Source: Enterovibrio sp051650965
GTDB lineage: Bacteria > Pseudomonadota > Gammaproteobacteria > Enterobacterales > Vibrionaceae
Direction: 5' to 3'
Length of the DNA stretch: 64,000 nucleotides
Assembly: GCA_051650965.1 (NCBI GenBank)
Contig: JBOFRL010000041.1
Location: 1-64,000 of the forward strand
Position 1 is the first letter of the stretch, and each line of letters starts with the position of its first letter. Of this stretch, positions 25,370-34,814 are shown in pieces. A program made the position numbers and the translations under genes. The notes beneath the pieces were generated by a model that saw only the letters and a list, made by a program, of their open reading frames with translations, searched no databases and was not told where the DNA came from.

Positions 25370-26230
25370 CTAGCTAAGCCACTGCGCCGCCACAATTCCA
25401 GCAAAAACAATCATGCCGACCCAATTATTATTCAAAAATGCCTGAAAGCAGTTTGGCTCCAAGCGATCGCGCAGCAGCCACTGCTGATAGACAAACAGCG
25501 CGCTGGCCACAAGCAGCGCCCAGTAAAATGGAGTGGTTAAGTTGGCTAAAAATCCCACCCAAACCAGCAGCAAAATCGTTGTCAGCTGCAGCAGGCCGAC
25601 AATTATTTTGTCGTAGCGGCCAAACAGCAGCGCTGAAGATTGGATGCCGATCTTGCGATCGTCTTCCCTGTCAACCATTGCATACATCGTATCATAAGCA
25701 ATTGTCCACACTGAATTGGCCACAAAAAGCAGCCATGCCACAGGGGTAAGTCCGCCAGTTTGCGCGGCATAAGCAATTGGAATTGCTGAGCTAAATGCTA
25801 GCCCCAGCACTAATTGCGGCAGCGGCATGTGGCGTTTCATGAAGGGATAGATCCCAGCAAGCATTAACGCTGCGACACTCAATACGATAGCCAAACTATT
25901 TAGCGTAAACGCCAGCATCGCGGCTACCGCAACTAACGCGGCAAAAAATAGCAGCGCTTGGCGACTTGAAACCAGCCCCGCTGGCAGCGGCCGATTCTTC
26001 GTGCGTGCGACAAAACCATCCACTTTGCGATCAGCAAAATCATTCACCACGCAGCCCGCCGAGCGCATCACAAAGACGCCCACAATAAAAATCCCCAGCA
26101 ACTCTAAACGCGGCACGCCACCCGCTGCCAAAAACAGCGCCCACAGCGTCGGCCACAGCAGCAAAAAACTGCCAATCGGTTTATCTAAACGAGCTAACTG
26201 CCAAAAAGGTCTTAATTGCGCGACATTCAT
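25370..26230 (-). CDS. ubiA: 4-hydroxybenzoate octaprenyltransferase
   Basis: Membrane enzyme that attaches the polyprenyl tail to 4-hydroxybenzoate in ubiquinone synthesis. The 286-residue protein has many hydrophobic helices and the two Asp-rich motifs: NDFADRKVDGFVARTKNRP near residue 65 and DTMYAMVDREDD near residue 190, which bind the Mg-prenyl diphosphate. It faces plsB. ubiC is not next to it in this window. Confidence 0.96.
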   Translation of the reverse strand: MNVAQLRPFWQLARLDKPIGSFLLLWPTLWALFLAAGGVPRLELLGIFIVGVFVMRSAGCVVNDFADRKVDGFVARTKNRPLPAGLVSSRQALLFFAALVAVAAMLAFTLNSLAIVLSVAALMLAGIYPFMKRHMPLPQLVLGLAFSSAIPIAYAAQTGGLTPVAWLLFVANSVWTIAYDTMYAMVDREDDRKIGIQSSALLFGRYDKIIVGLLQLTTILLLVWVGFLANLTTPFYWALLVASALFVYQQWLLRDRLEPNCFQAFLNNNWVGMIVFAGIVAAQWLS

Positions 26231-26489
26231 GAAATTTCTCTCAATTTATAGCCACTGAATTCAGGCCATTATCGTTGTTTTTTCGTTACAGAGCACGGAG
26301 AACTGCGTGCAAGAGGCCAGCCAAGCCAGCTCTCTGGCAAAAAATGAATAGGTGTCTGAATTACAAAGACAAATACTCATTATTAAAAATGTCTGAAATT
26401 TATACCGCAATCAAATTTGCTAGACAATCGTTCAAGCGACTATTTTCATTGATATGAAATTCAAAATTTAGCAAAATTAAGAGGTTACC

Positions 26490-26921
26490 ATGGTGCTGCG
26501 CCGCTTGTTCGTTATCATCGCTCTTTACGTTGCCCTGATCTCTTTCATCATCACCATGCCCGCCCAATCGACAGAAGAGCCACCTGAGGAGCAGCAAGCC
26601 GCCGCGCTCTATTTCACTTTAGAGCCTGCGATCACGACCAACTACGAAACCAAAGGTAGCAAGCTTGGTTTTATCAATGTGCGAGTGGATCTTGTGGCCG
26701 AAACGCAAACTCAAATAAAAAGTATTGAGTACCATCAAGCACTTATCCGCGACATCATTGTTGAAACGCTCAGCCAGCAAAATGCAGCGAGGATCCGCTC
26801 CGTTTCTGGGCGCGAGGAAATTCGCAAATTGTGTCTCGAGCGTGTGCAAAAAGCGCTGTTTGTTGAAACCAATGAGCTTACACTGATTGATCTGCTTTTT
26901 ACCCACTATTTGTACCAATAG
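26490..26921 (+). CDS. FliL-like single-pass membrane protein
   Basis: A 143-residue protein with one N-terminal membrane helix (residues 5-22), a short acidic linker (TEEPPEEQQAA) and a periplasmic domain with the FliL pattern (YFTLEPAITTNY, LGFINVRVDLV, AIR/IRD helix, RIRSVSGREEIRK). FliL proteins sit by the flagellar stator. This copy stands alone between ubiA and glpG, without other flagellar genes, as a stand-alone FliL-like gene does in some marine relatives. It may aid a MotX-type motor (see 56079-56702), but that is inference. Confidence 0.72.
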   Translation: MVLRRLFVIIALYVALISFIITMPAQSTEEPPEEQQAAALYFTLEPAITTNYETKGSKLGFINVRVDLVAETQTQIKSIEYHQALIRDIIVETLSQQNAARIRSVSGREEIRKLCLERVQKALFVETNELTLIDLLFTHYLYQ

Positions 26922-26943
26922 CGCATAACTTATTGATAGACAA

Positions 26944-27786
26944 TTATTTTTTAAGATCACGCCTGCCAATTTGCAGGCAATCTAAAAACCCAAGTCCAAG
27001 CCCAGATAAAAGCCCCGCCACATGCGCGCCGTTCGCAATGTTGACTGTAAGTGGTTGAGCGAAGCCGATAAATAGCCAAAACAGCATAAACAGCGCTGTC
27101 GCTTGGCTGATCGCAAGTCCACGCAGCGGCTGCATTCTCCCAGAAATCCAGCTGTAACCAAGCAACGCATAAACAACGCCCGACAAGCCGCCAAACGCAA
27201 CGCCAGAGAGCAAAAATTGCACAAAACCGGAAAACAGCGCCGACAGCAGCAAGATCTGCAGCAGTTTTGCCCTGCCGAGCAAATATTCAACATTTCCAGC
27301 CAGTTGCCACCACCAAACCAGATTTAGCACCAGATGCAGCAGCGAAAAATGCAAAAATGCGTGCGACACCAGCCGCCACAGCTGCCATTGCTGACGCGCG
27401 CCGTCGGGAAAATGAAGCGCTGTAAACAAAAAGTTATCAAAACCTATCCACCACAAAAAATAGATCGCAGCGCACGCCAAAATGACCAGCGGCGTCAGTA
27501 CGCCACTTCCCTTGAGTTTTTTCCAAAAAGAGAAATGCGGATACGAAAATTGGCGCGCGCTTGGCTGCGCCACTTTCCACGAAGCCTCTGCGTAGTGCTT
27601 TTCCAGCGGATTTTGCAAAAAACGGGCAAGCTCAGCCTCCACCTCAGGCAGCGCCTCGCCGTTTGCCAGCCACACGCTCACGCCTTGCGGATCCGGCTGC
27701 AGCACCAGCGTAATGTTTTGCAGCAGCATATGGTCAACAAATGCCTGCGCCAGCCTTGCGTCATCTAACGTGATAAGTTTTATCAA
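26944..27786 (-). CDS. glpG: Rhomboid intramembrane protease GlpG
   Basis: Serine protease cutting within the membrane. The N-terminal cytoplasmic domain aligns with E. coli GlpG (ARLAQAFVDHMLL, LARFLQNPLEKHYAEASW). The membrane core has HFSLLHLVLNLVWWW, the catalytic Ser in GLSGVVYALLG and the catalytic His in GAHVAGLLSGLGLG. I place the start at the TTG at 27786, which is preceded by GAGGGAAAG and aligns with the family N-terminus (280 residues); the open frame extends upstream to 27897 but that part has no family similarity. Confidence 0.9.
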   Translation of the reverse strand: MIKLITLDDARLAQAFVDHMLLQNITLVLQPDPQGVSVWLANGEALPEVEAELARFLQNPLEKHYAEASWKVAQPSARQFSYPHFSFWKKLKGSGVLTPLVILACAAIYFLWWIGFDNFLFTALHFPDGARQQWQLWRLVSHAFLHFSLLHLVLNLVWWWQLAGNVEYLLGRAKLLQILLLSALFSGFVQFLLSGVAFGGLSGVVYALLGYSWISGRMQPLRGLAISQATALFMLFWLFIGFAQPLTVNIANGAHVAGLLSGLGLGFLDCLQIGRRDLKK

Positions 27787-28198
27787 CTTTCCCTCACCTG
27801 CTAAGCCGTTGGTGGCAATTTTTGCGCTAACAGCCCAAATTGCATGCTTTAGGCAATTCTCATCATAAATGGCCAATAAAATCATAATGAAGCTCAATTA
27901 TAGCTTCGCCACAACGGCTAAAAAAATCTACGATTTTCATCATTTTTTACCAACAAAAATGAGCGATTTCTAGCACCTGTAGAGATCCATTCTCTTCACT
28001 AAAAGAATTAAGATCACAAATGAACAACCTGTGGAAAACCCTGTTAATTTTCAATATAAAGTAGCTAACAAAGCCTTTACCACTATATGTTGATACAGTG
28101 TTCCATCTTTGTGGACAAGTATTCAGATCAGACAAATCGTTTTTGGATCTTAACAAAAACAGCGAAAGCTTTGCGTAAACTCTCGATAACCACATAAT
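27787..28198. other. Intergenic region between glpG and rpoH
   Basis: About 410 nt without a convincing gene. It is AT-rich and contains two DnaA-box-like nonamers on the minus strand, TTTTCCACA (28038-28030) and TTGTCCACA (28118-28110), each one mismatch from TTATCCACA and exactly 80 nt apart. Several GATC sites are also present. An open frame on the minus strand here overlaps the rpoH terminator and shows no coding character. Confidence 0.5.
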
Positions 28199-28227
28199 TA
28201 AAAACCGCTTTTCAGCGGGAAAAGCGG
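28196..28227 (-). terminator. rpoH terminator
   Basis: On the minus strand CCGCTTTT-CCCGCTG-AAAAGCGG forms an 8-bp stem followed by TTTTTAATT, 54 nt after the rpoH stop. Confidence 0.85.
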
Positions 28228-28280
28228 CATCATTTTTCACACAAAAGACGTGAAATGTTACGGACGAGACTGCGAAATAG

Positions 28281-29129
28281 TCAAAGCTCGCCAACGTGCT
28301 CTTTGAGCTTGTCGAGCGCCTGCTTCTCTAGCTGGCGGATCCGCTCTGCAGAGACTTGATAATGATTGGCAAGTTCTTGAAGTGTTAACTTTTGCTCATC
28401 CAGCCAGCGCGCCTGAATAATGTGGCGGCTGCGCTCGTCTAAACTGGTCAGCGCGTTGCTAAGCTTATGATTTGCATGCTTTTCCCAGTTGTTAAGCTCG
28501 TGATTTCCAGCCACATCGGCCAGCTTATCATCCAGATAAAAAACGGGGGCGCTGACGCCATCATCGTCATTATCGCTCGCATCAAAACACATATCTTGCG
28601 CCGCTAAACGCGACTCCATCTCGCGCACCTGCTGCGCCTCCACGCCTAATTGCTGCGCGACCATATCGACTTCGTCATTATTGAGCCAGCCGAGATGTTT
28701 TTTTGATTTGCGAATGTTGAAAAACAGCTTACGCTGCGCCTTGGTTGTTGCGATTTTCACAATCCGCCAATTGCGTAGCACATACTCGTGGATCTCCGCT
28801 TTGATCCAATGCACCGCAAATGAAGCCAGCCGCACGCCTACATCGGGATTAAAGCGTTTTACCGCCTTCATCAAACCAATGTTGCCCTCTTGGATCAGAT
28901 CCGCAACCGGCAAGCCGTAGCCAGAATAGCCGCGCGCAATGTGAACCACAAAACGCAAGTGTGACAGGATCAAACCCTTAGCGGCCTGCAGATCGCCATC
29001 GCGCTGCAAGCGCTGCGCTAACTCTCGTTCTTCTTGAGCCGTTAGCATCGGATAGCCGTTAACTTCGCGTAGATATCCATCTAAACAGTCGGTGGAAAGA
29101 GAAGATAACGCATACATCTGTGTTGCCAT
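28281..29129 (-). CDS. rpoH: Heat-shock sigma factor sigma-32
   Basis: Directs RNA polymerase to heat-shock promoters. The protein has about 282 residues. Region 2 (FVVHIARGYSGYGLP, DLIQEGNIGLMKAVKRFNP) binds core and the -10 element; the RpoH box QRKLFFNIRKSKK near residue 130 is diagnostic for sigma-32; region 4 (LQELANHYQVSAERIRQLE) contacts the -35. The ATG at 29129 has AGAGG six nt upstream. It follows ftsX on the same strand, the ftsY-ftsE-ftsX-rpoH order of E. coli. Confidence 0.97.
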   Translation of the reverse strand: MATQMYALSSLSTDCLDGYLREVNGYPMLTAQEERELAQRLQRDGDLQAAKGLILSHLRFVVHIARGYSGYGLPVADLIQEGNIGLMKAVKRFNPDVGVRLASFAVHWIKAEIHEYVLRNWRIVKIATTKAQRKLFFNIRKSKKHLGWLNNDEVDMVAQQLGVEAQQVREMESRLAAQDMCFDASDNDDDGVSAPVFYLDDKLADVAGNHELNNWEKHANHKLSNALTSLDERSRHIIQARWLDEQKLTLQELANHYQVSAERIRQLEKQALDKLKEHVGEL

Positions 29130-29219
29130 TAGCACCTCTTAAAAATCGATTTTTATATTATTTGGCAATGAAAAAATGGTAGCCACATCCATGTGCCACT
29201 GCAAGCCTAGAGGCCGCAT

Positions 29220-30125
29220 TTAGACTGGCTCAATCTCTACCAGATGCTTACCAGCAGCGAGTTTTGCTGCAAAAATGCCAAGAATAGCAGAAAAAATAAG
29301 CAGCATTAAAATTTCTTCAATGTTCAATCCGCTTAGTTTGAAGTCACTTTGATAAAGCACAGCCACGTCCAAAACGGCCGCACTTAAGAGATTGCTCACC
29401 AGCAGTGTTACAAGCCAAGCCAGCACAGCGCCGACTAAAGCGAGCCACATGCCCATGTAAACATAAGGTCGCAAAATATAACTGTTTGTCGCGCCAACTA
29501 ATTTCATCACTTGGATCTGCTCCTTGTGACTGACAATCTGCAGGCGCAAGGTGTTGCCAATGATAAAAAAGACTGCAACTAACATCAATCCCGAAAACGC
29601 CATACTCAGCGAAAGCGCCAAAGATTCTATCGCGGAAATGCGGGTTAACCAATCGCTGTTAAGCCGCACCTCTTCAACCTCAGACTCTTTGCCAAGACGC
29701 TTTGCCAGATCGGTGGCAAATTTCACCCCTTGCTGTGCTGGCGTTACCAAAATCACTCCTGGCAACGGGTTGTTTTCCAACAAATCCACAGCACTTTGAA
29801 AACCTTGCATTTTGCGCAGTTCCTGCAATCCCTCTTCAGGTGAAATATACTGCGCACTGCTAATGCTTGGCCAACGCTCGAGGGCATCCACATAATTTTT
29901 TGTATTATTGGCGGACAATTTTTTCAAATAAATCGTTAGCTGATTAGGCGGTTGCAGCTCATCTTTCATCATGACAATATTTTTTGCCAGCATAAAAAAT
30001 GTCGTCGGCAGTGAAAGTGACAATGCAAGTACAAGCACCGTAAGCAAATTGCTTAGAGGGCGCTGTAATAAATCAAGTAATGCATTTTTACATTGCTGGC
30101 GATGCAAGCCTAGGCGCTTAACCAC
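29220..30125 (-). CDS. ftsX: Cell-division ABC transporter permease FtsX
   Basis: Inner-membrane partner of FtsE that activates peptidoglycan amidases at the septum. About 301 residues with a cytoplasmic N-terminus, four membrane helices (near residues 35-55, 180-200, 230-250 and 275-295) and a large periplasmic loop (YISPEEGLQEL). The start is the GTG at 30125: GGAGG lies 6 nt upstream and it overlaps the ftsE stop by 8 nt, implying translational coupling. Confidence 0.94.
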   Translation of the reverse strand: MVKRLGLHRQQCKNALLDLLQRPLSNLLTVLVLALSLSLPTTFFMLAKNIVMMKDELQPPNQLTIYLKKLSANNTKNYVDALERWPSISSAQYISPEEGLQELRKMQGFQSAVDLLENNPLPGVILVTPAQQGVKFATDLAKRLGKESEVEEVRLNSDWLTRISAIESLALSLSMAFSGLMLVAVFFIIGNTLRLQIVSHKEQIQVMKLVGATNSYILRPYVYMGMWLALVGAVLAWLVTLLVSNLLSAAVLDVAVLYQSDFKLSGLNIEEILMLLIFSAILGIFAAKLAAGKHLVEIEPV

Positions 30126-30783
30126 TGGAAACCTCCGATAAATACCCTTGATTAAGCTCAAAACGGCGAATGTTGCCACGATTGAGCAACGTCGTGTCAT
30201 GCGTCGCCATTAAAATGGTGACGCCCACTTGATTAAACAAGCGAAACAGCTCCATGATTTGGCATGATAATGCGGGATCAAGATTGCCCGTCGGCTCATC
30301 GGCGACCAGCACCAGCGGGCGGTTTACCACCGCTCTTGCGATGCCGACACGCTGCTGCTCGCCGCCCGAAAGTTGCACCGGCAAGCAAGTGAGCTTGTCG
30401 AGCAGCCCCACTTTGTCTAGCGCCGCACAAACCCGCTTTTTAATATCATTTTCGCGCATTTGTGCAATTCGCAGCGGCAACGCCACATTTTCAAAGACAG
30501 AGCGATCCATCAACAAGCGGTGATCTTGAAAAATCATCCCGACATGACGGCGCAAAAAAGGGATCTCATTTTTGCCGATCCGCGAAATATCATGACCATT
30601 GAAAAAAATTTTACCAGCGCTAGGGCGCTCAATGGCGCACAGCAGCTTAAGCAAGGTACTTTTGCCTGCCCCTGAGTGGCCCGTTAAAAAAGCCATGTCC
30701 CCTTTAGGCAGATGGAAGGTCACTTTTTGCAATGCTTGCTGCCCACCTCGGTAAGCCTTACTTACCTGCAAAAAACGGATCAC
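30118..30783 (-). CDS. ftsE: Cell-division ATP-binding protein FtsE
   Basis: ATPase of the FtsEX complex. About 221 residues with Walker A GHSGAGKST, Q-loop MIFQDHRLLMD, signature LSGGEQQRVGIARA, Walker B LVADEPTGNLD and H-loop ATHD. The start at GTG 30783 matches the MIRF beginning of E. coli FtsE; a TTG nine nt upstream overlaps the ftsY stop and sits too close to the AGGAGG. It is 5 nt after ftsY and overlaps ftsX. Confidence 0.96.
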   Translation of the reverse strand: MIRFLQVSKAYRGGQQALQKVTFHLPKGDMAFLTGHSGAGKSTLLKLLCAIERPSAGKIFFNGHDISRIGKNEIPFLRRHVGMIFQDHRLLMDRSVFENVALPLRIAQMRENDIKKRVCAALDKVGLLDKLTCLPVQLSGGEQQRVGIARAVVNRPLVLVADEPTGNLDPALSCQIMELFRLFNQVGVTILMATHDTTLLNRGNIRRFELNQGYLSEVSSG

Positions 30784-30788
30784 TCCGG

Positions 30789-32060
30789 TCAATCCTCCTG
30801 GCTAAATAATGCTTCAATAAATTCATGAGCAACAAATGGACGCAAGTCGTCAACGCCCTCACCAATTCCAATGTAGCGAATAGGAATTTTCATCTGATCG
30901 GCTATAGCAAAAATTATTCCACCTTTTGCTGTGCCGTCTAATTTGGTTAATGTGATCCCCGAAATTGGCGCTATCTCATTAAAAAGTCGTGCTTGATTGA
31001 GCGCATTTTGCCCCGTTCCGGCGTCCAGCGTTAGCATAATTTCATGCGGCGCCTTCGCATCGCTTTTTTGAATGACGCGGACAATTTTACGCAGTTCGTT
31101 CATCAAATTGGCTTTGTTTTGCAAGCGCCCAGCCGTATCGGCGATAACGACATCAATTTGGCGCGCTTTCGCCGCCGCGATGGCATCAAAAATCACCGAC
31201 GCGCTATCAGCGCCATTTTGCTGCGCGACTACCGGCACATTGTTGCGCTTTCCCCAAATTTGCAACTGTTCGACAGCCGCCGCTCGAAATGTATCCCCTG
31301 CCGCCAGCAGCACCGATTTGCCTTGCTGTTGAAACTGTTTTGTCAGTTTGCCGATGGTGGTGGTTTTTCCCACACCATTGACCCCAACCATGAGGATGAC
31401 AAAAGGTCCATTTTCTTTTGGTAAATCAATAGCTAGCTGTTTTTCTACGGCCGCCAAAGTATTGACCATCTCTTGCTTGAGCAGACCATACAGCAGCGAC
31501 GCCTCTTTGAGCTGCTTGCGCGAGGCTTTTTCGGTCAAATTCTTAATGATTTTATCAGTCGTTTCAATGCCTAAATCAGCAATCAGCAATTGTTCTTCCA
31601 GCACATCAAACAGTTGCGCATCGATGCTTTTGCCTAAAAAAAGCTCCAAAATACCGTTGCCAATACTCATTTTCGTTTTGCTAAGGCCAAGTTTGAGCTT
31701 AGAAAAAAGACTGTCGCCGGCCGGCTTATCTTGCACCAGCGCAGGCACGCTCGCTTTAGGCGCCGAATTTTTTTGCGCAGTAAGCGCGGAAAGAGAATAT
31801 TTTCCCGGCTGCTGTGGCAAATCTGCATTTTTGCTTGGTGAAACGCCGCGTTCTTGCTGCTGCGTTTCTTCAATGCGCTTAACTTCGTCCATCTGCGCCT
31901 GCAGCAGCTGCTTCGCTTCCTGACGCGCGCGCTCTTCTAGCTGCGACTCTTTTTGCGCCAACGCCTCAAGACGCGCTTGATGTTCTTGTTTTTCTTGGTC
32001 TGAAGCATTTCGCCCTAAGCCAAACCACCCTTTGATCCCGCTTTGCTTTTTTTCTGCCAT
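30789..32060 (-). CDS. ftsY: Signal recognition particle receptor FtsY
   Basis: GTPase that receives SRP-ribosome complexes at the inner membrane. About 423 residues: an N-terminal charged, coiled-coil A region (roughly residues 5-80), the N domain and the GTPase G domain with GVNGVGKTTTIGKL (G1), DTFRAAAVEQL, DTAGRLQNK (G3) and TKLDGTAKGG (G4). ATG at 32060 is chosen; another ATG lies two codons upstream. It is the first gene of ftsY-ftsE-ftsX-rpoH. Confidence 0.96.
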   Translation of the reverse strand: MAEKKQSGIKGWFGLGRNASDQEKQEHQARLEALAQKESQLEERARQEAKQLLQAQMDEVKRIEETQQQERGVSPSKNADLPQQPGKYSLSALTAQKNSAPKASVPALVQDKPAGDSLFSKLKLGLSKTKMSIGNGILELFLGKSIDAQLFDVLEEQLLIADLGIETTDKIIKNLTEKASRKQLKEASLLYGLLKQEMVNTLAAVEKQLAIDLPKENGPFVILMVGVNGVGKTTTIGKLTKQFQQQGKSVLLAAGDTFRAAAVEQLQIWGKRNNVPVVAQQNGADSASVIFDAIAAAKARQIDVVIADTAGRLQNKANLMNELRKIVRVIQKSDAKAPHEIMLTLDAGTGQNALNQARLFNEIAPISGITLTKLDGTAKGGIIFAIADQMKIPIRYIGIGEGVDDLRPFVAHEFIEALFSQED

Positions 32061-32496
32061 TGGCAAACCCTAAAACATGATTTGAATAACCGTGACTATC
32101 AACCTTGCTTTCGCTATACACGCATCGACTTTTCACCAATTAAATCAACGCGAAAGAAACCTCATCATCACTTTTTGAGGAAATACGTGCACTTAAAGAA
32201 AATAGAACACTCGTTGATAACTTAACAGTGCGACTTGCGCTTAGTATATTAGCAAAGCCAACCTCACACTCGGTATGCACAAAAAATTGCGCATAATCAA
32301 AAGCATAGCTCTTTGATCACACATGTCGCATTTATTAAGAGATAGCGCGATTGCAAAATATAGTAGACCACGCAATATGCCCTTTCATATCATATTCATA
32401 CAAAAAAACCGCACTGCGTAATTTTATGCTAGCGGCAATCGCTTACGATCTGATAACGTTCAGCATCTTATCATTATCCTAACTTGCAAAGAACCT
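32061..32496. other. Intergenic region between divergent ftsY and rsmD
   Basis: About 435 nt, AT-rich, with no convincing open frame on either strand. It must hold the promoters of ftsY and rsmD. A small hairpin CCTCA...TGAGG lies near 32160. I see no clear consensus promoter. Confidence 0.5.
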
Positions 32497-33114
32497 ATGC
32501 CAAAACACAAGTCACCCAGCAAAGCTGCCGCGCCCGTACATCTTGGGGCGGGTTTTATTCGGATCATCGCGGGACAATGGCGCGGGCGAAAATTGCCGGT
32601 GCAAAATGTAACGGGGCTACGACCTACGACCGATAGGGTAAAGGAGACGGTTTTCAATTGGTTACAAGCAGATATCTATGGCGCGCGCTGCCTAGATCTA
32701 TTTGCAGGCAGTGGCAGTTTGGGGTTTGAGGCGCTGTCGCGGCAGGCCGCGCATGTTACTTTTTTGGAAAAGGACGTTAAAGCGCACGCTCAACTTGCAA
32801 GCAATATCAATGCGCTCAAAACGCAGCAAGCAGCGCTGCATCTGACTGATGCAATTGACTTTTTAGCTAAGAAAAACACGACACAGCCGCCCTTTGATCT
32901 GATCTTTATCGACCCGCCCTTCCACTTAGATTTAATAAAACAATCGCTTGAAAAAATAGAAGAAAATGGCTGGCTTGCACCAAATGGCTTGATCTACATC
33001 GAGTCCGAACTCGCGCTAAGCGCTATGCAAATTTCAGACTCTTGGCGCTTATTAAAACAAAAACAGGCAGGACAGGTGTTATTTCGCCTTTATCAAAACG
33101 AAGGTGATGCGTAA
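32497..33114 (+). CDS. rsmD: 16S rRNA m2G966 methyltransferase RsmD
   Basis: Methylates guanine 966 of 16S rRNA in the assembling 30S subunit. The 205-residue protein has IIAGQWRGRKLPV and GLRPTTDRVKETVFNWL at the N-terminus, the SAM-binding LDLFAGSGSLGFEALSR and the catalytic FIDPPF (family D/NPPF) motif near residue 140. Divergence from ftsY matches E. coli. Confidence 0.96.
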   Translation: MPKHKSPSKAAAPVHLGAGFIRIIAGQWRGRKLPVQNVTGLRPTTDRVKETVFNWLQADIYGARCLDLFAGSGSLGFEALSRQAAHVTFLEKDVKAHAQLASNINALKTQQAALHLTDAIDFLAKKNTTQPPFDLIFIDPPFHLDLIKQSLEKIEENGWLAPNGLIYIESELALSAMQISDSWRLLKQKQAGQVLFRLYQNEGDA

Positions 33115-33143
33115 CAAGCAGTTATTACAAATGCGGCGCCATA

Positions 33144-33503
33144 TTAGTGCATGAGCTCTGGCCAATAATAGGCATAAAACCACAGCGACAGGCCGGTCAT
33201 CAGCGCAATCAGCAGCAGCGCCACATACCAGATCAGGCGCACGCTGCGCGGCGTAAGCAGCTGCTCACACTGTTTGCACGCGATCAAAAATTGTTTGGTA
33301 TCGGCAAGTTGGTAATGATTGTCGTGCAGCGCTTCACTGCTGATTTTCGTAACTAAATTCAAAGGTTCCATGACGGAATTGGGCAAACGCTCTTGGCAGC
33401 TCTCTACCATTTGTGCAAGATCGGCGCCTTTCGCGTGGTAATACTCGGTCAACAAATATTCGATGCGTTTTGTTAATTTAATGACCAAGAGTAAATCATC
33501 CAT
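33144..33503 (-). CDS. Hypothetical C-terminally anchored membrane protein
   Basis: A 119-residue protein I cannot name. Residues 1-85 are soluble and helical (KLTKRIEYLLTEYYHAKGADLA, cut into helices), with paired cysteines (IACKQCEQ) near residue 78. A single hydrophobic segment near residues 90-112 ends the protein, so it would be tail-anchored in the inner membrane. The N-terminal part loosely recalls DUF4145-like helical domains, but I would not assign it. It converges on rsmD with a 29-nt gap. Confidence 0.65.
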   Translation of the reverse strand: MDDLLLVIKLTKRIEYLLTEYYHAKGADLAQMVESCQERLPNSVMEPLNLVTKISSEALHDNHYQLADTKQFLIACKQCEQLLTPRSVRLIWYVALLLIALMTGLSLWFYAYYWPELMH

Positions 33504-33721
33504 GAAATTCCTGCAGTTTTTGCTATGTTATGCCTACTAGATAGGCTAGATAATATTGCACAATCCCACAAGGCGGCCTTTTATTTCAAGACAATGCTAA
33601 ATAAAACAGTAAAATTTGGAATGGCGATTGCAACAATCTTGTAAATGTGACAAAAAAGTGAAGTCAAACGGCAACAGAGCTCGACTAAAATTTTCATCCA
33701 CTGCCTAACTGGGGATCATTT

Positions 33722-34684
33722 ATGCCAACATCTCGCCCATTTTGCAAAGAAGCCGATCTTACTAGTAATCAAACACTTTTTCGCCAATTTTGGGCAACGC
33801 GCCAGCAAGGGCAATTTGTCGCCACAGACGGGCTGCGCCTGCAATGGTGCGCCTTTGAAAAGAGCACGCACACCAAAGCTATCGTCATCGTCAACGGCCG
33901 CACAGAAACGCAGCTCAAATACGTTGAACTTTTTTATGATCTTTTCTCACAAGGGTTTGATATTTATAGCTATGATCACCGCGGACAAGGCTTAAGTCAG
34001 CGCCTGATCAGCGGCTGCGACGCTGGGCACGTCGTCTTTTTTGACGACTATGTTGATGATTTAGAAGCGTTCTTCAAAACTGTGGTCAGCCAAAAGCAGC
34101 ACCAAACGCGCTTGCTGCTCGGGCACTCTATGGGCGGCGCTGTGAGCTGTCTGTATGCGGCGCGAAATCCTGCGACGATCCAAAAGGTGGTGCTGGTTGC
34201 GCCGATGCTAGATATTGCGCTGCCAAAATGGCAACGGCCATTTGCCGAGCCACTAACGTGGGCGCTTGCGCAATGCCAGCATCCGCCAACCTATCTGCTT
34301 GGGCAAAGTAGCTTTGCGCAAAAAAGCACTGACATCACGCTGCTCACTCATTCGCAAGCTCGCCATGCGCACTCCAAGCGCCTCTATATTGACAAACCGT
34401 CCTTACAAGTCGGCGGGCCCACGGCGCGTTGGGTGTGGCAAAGCCTGCAGGCCGCGCCAAGGTTGCAAAAAGCCGCGCAAACCATCCCCTTGCCGATGCT
34501 TTTTTTGCAAGGCGCACAGGAGCAGATCATTTGCAACGAGGCCATTCGCCAAGCACATCGGCAGCGCACCAAGCAAGCACTTCCTTCACAGCTGTTTTGC
34601 CTCGATAACGCGCGCCACGAACTGCTTTTTGAGCAAGACAGCGTTCGCGATCAAGTACTTGATCACATACTTGATTTTGCTTAA
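33722..34684 (+). CDS. pldB: Lysophospholipase L2-type alpha/beta hydrolase
   Basis: A 320-residue serine hydrolase of the monoglyceride lipase/PldB group. It has SYDHRGQGLSQR, the nucleophile elbow LLGHSMGGAVS near residue 137, and a C-terminal catalytic His (NARHELLFE). E. coli PldB cleaves lysophospholipids at the inner membrane. The neighbour yigL is the same as in E. coli, which supports the pldB assignment. Substrate not proven. Confidence 0.88.
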   Translation: MPTSRPFCKEADLTSNQTLFRQFWATRQQGQFVATDGLRLQWCAFEKSTHTKAIVIVNGRTETQLKYVELFYDLFSQGFDIYSYDHRGQGLSQRLISGCDAGHVVFFDDYVDDLEAFFKTVVSQKQHQTRLLLGHSMGGAVSCLYAARNPATIQKVVLVAPMLDIALPKWQRPFAEPLTWALAQCQHPPTYLLGQSSFAQKSTDITLLTHSQARHAHSKRLYIDKPSLQVGGPTARWVWQSLQAAPRLQKAAQTIPLPMLFLQGAQEQIICNEAIRQAHRQRTKQALPSQLFCLDNARHELLFEQDSVRDQVLDHILDFA

Positions 34685-34814
34685 GAATTTCCTTTGCATT
34701 TCAATGGCAAGCGCTTTTACTCGAAGCTAGCCTTTTGCTAAGTTAGTTCTTTTTTCTTGGCATATGACTGAGTAGACTAGCTTGGTCTTCTCCCAACCTT
34801 TCTTCGAGGCTTCT

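Noticed and set aside
27787..28200. A chromosomal origin (oriC)
   Set aside because: Only two near-consensus DnaA boxes and no mnmG/mioC-type neighbour or clear 13-mer array.
27947..28294. A 115-residue minus-strand frame after rpoH
   Set aside because: It overlaps the rpoH 3' end and its terminator, and has no domain or ribosome-binding site.
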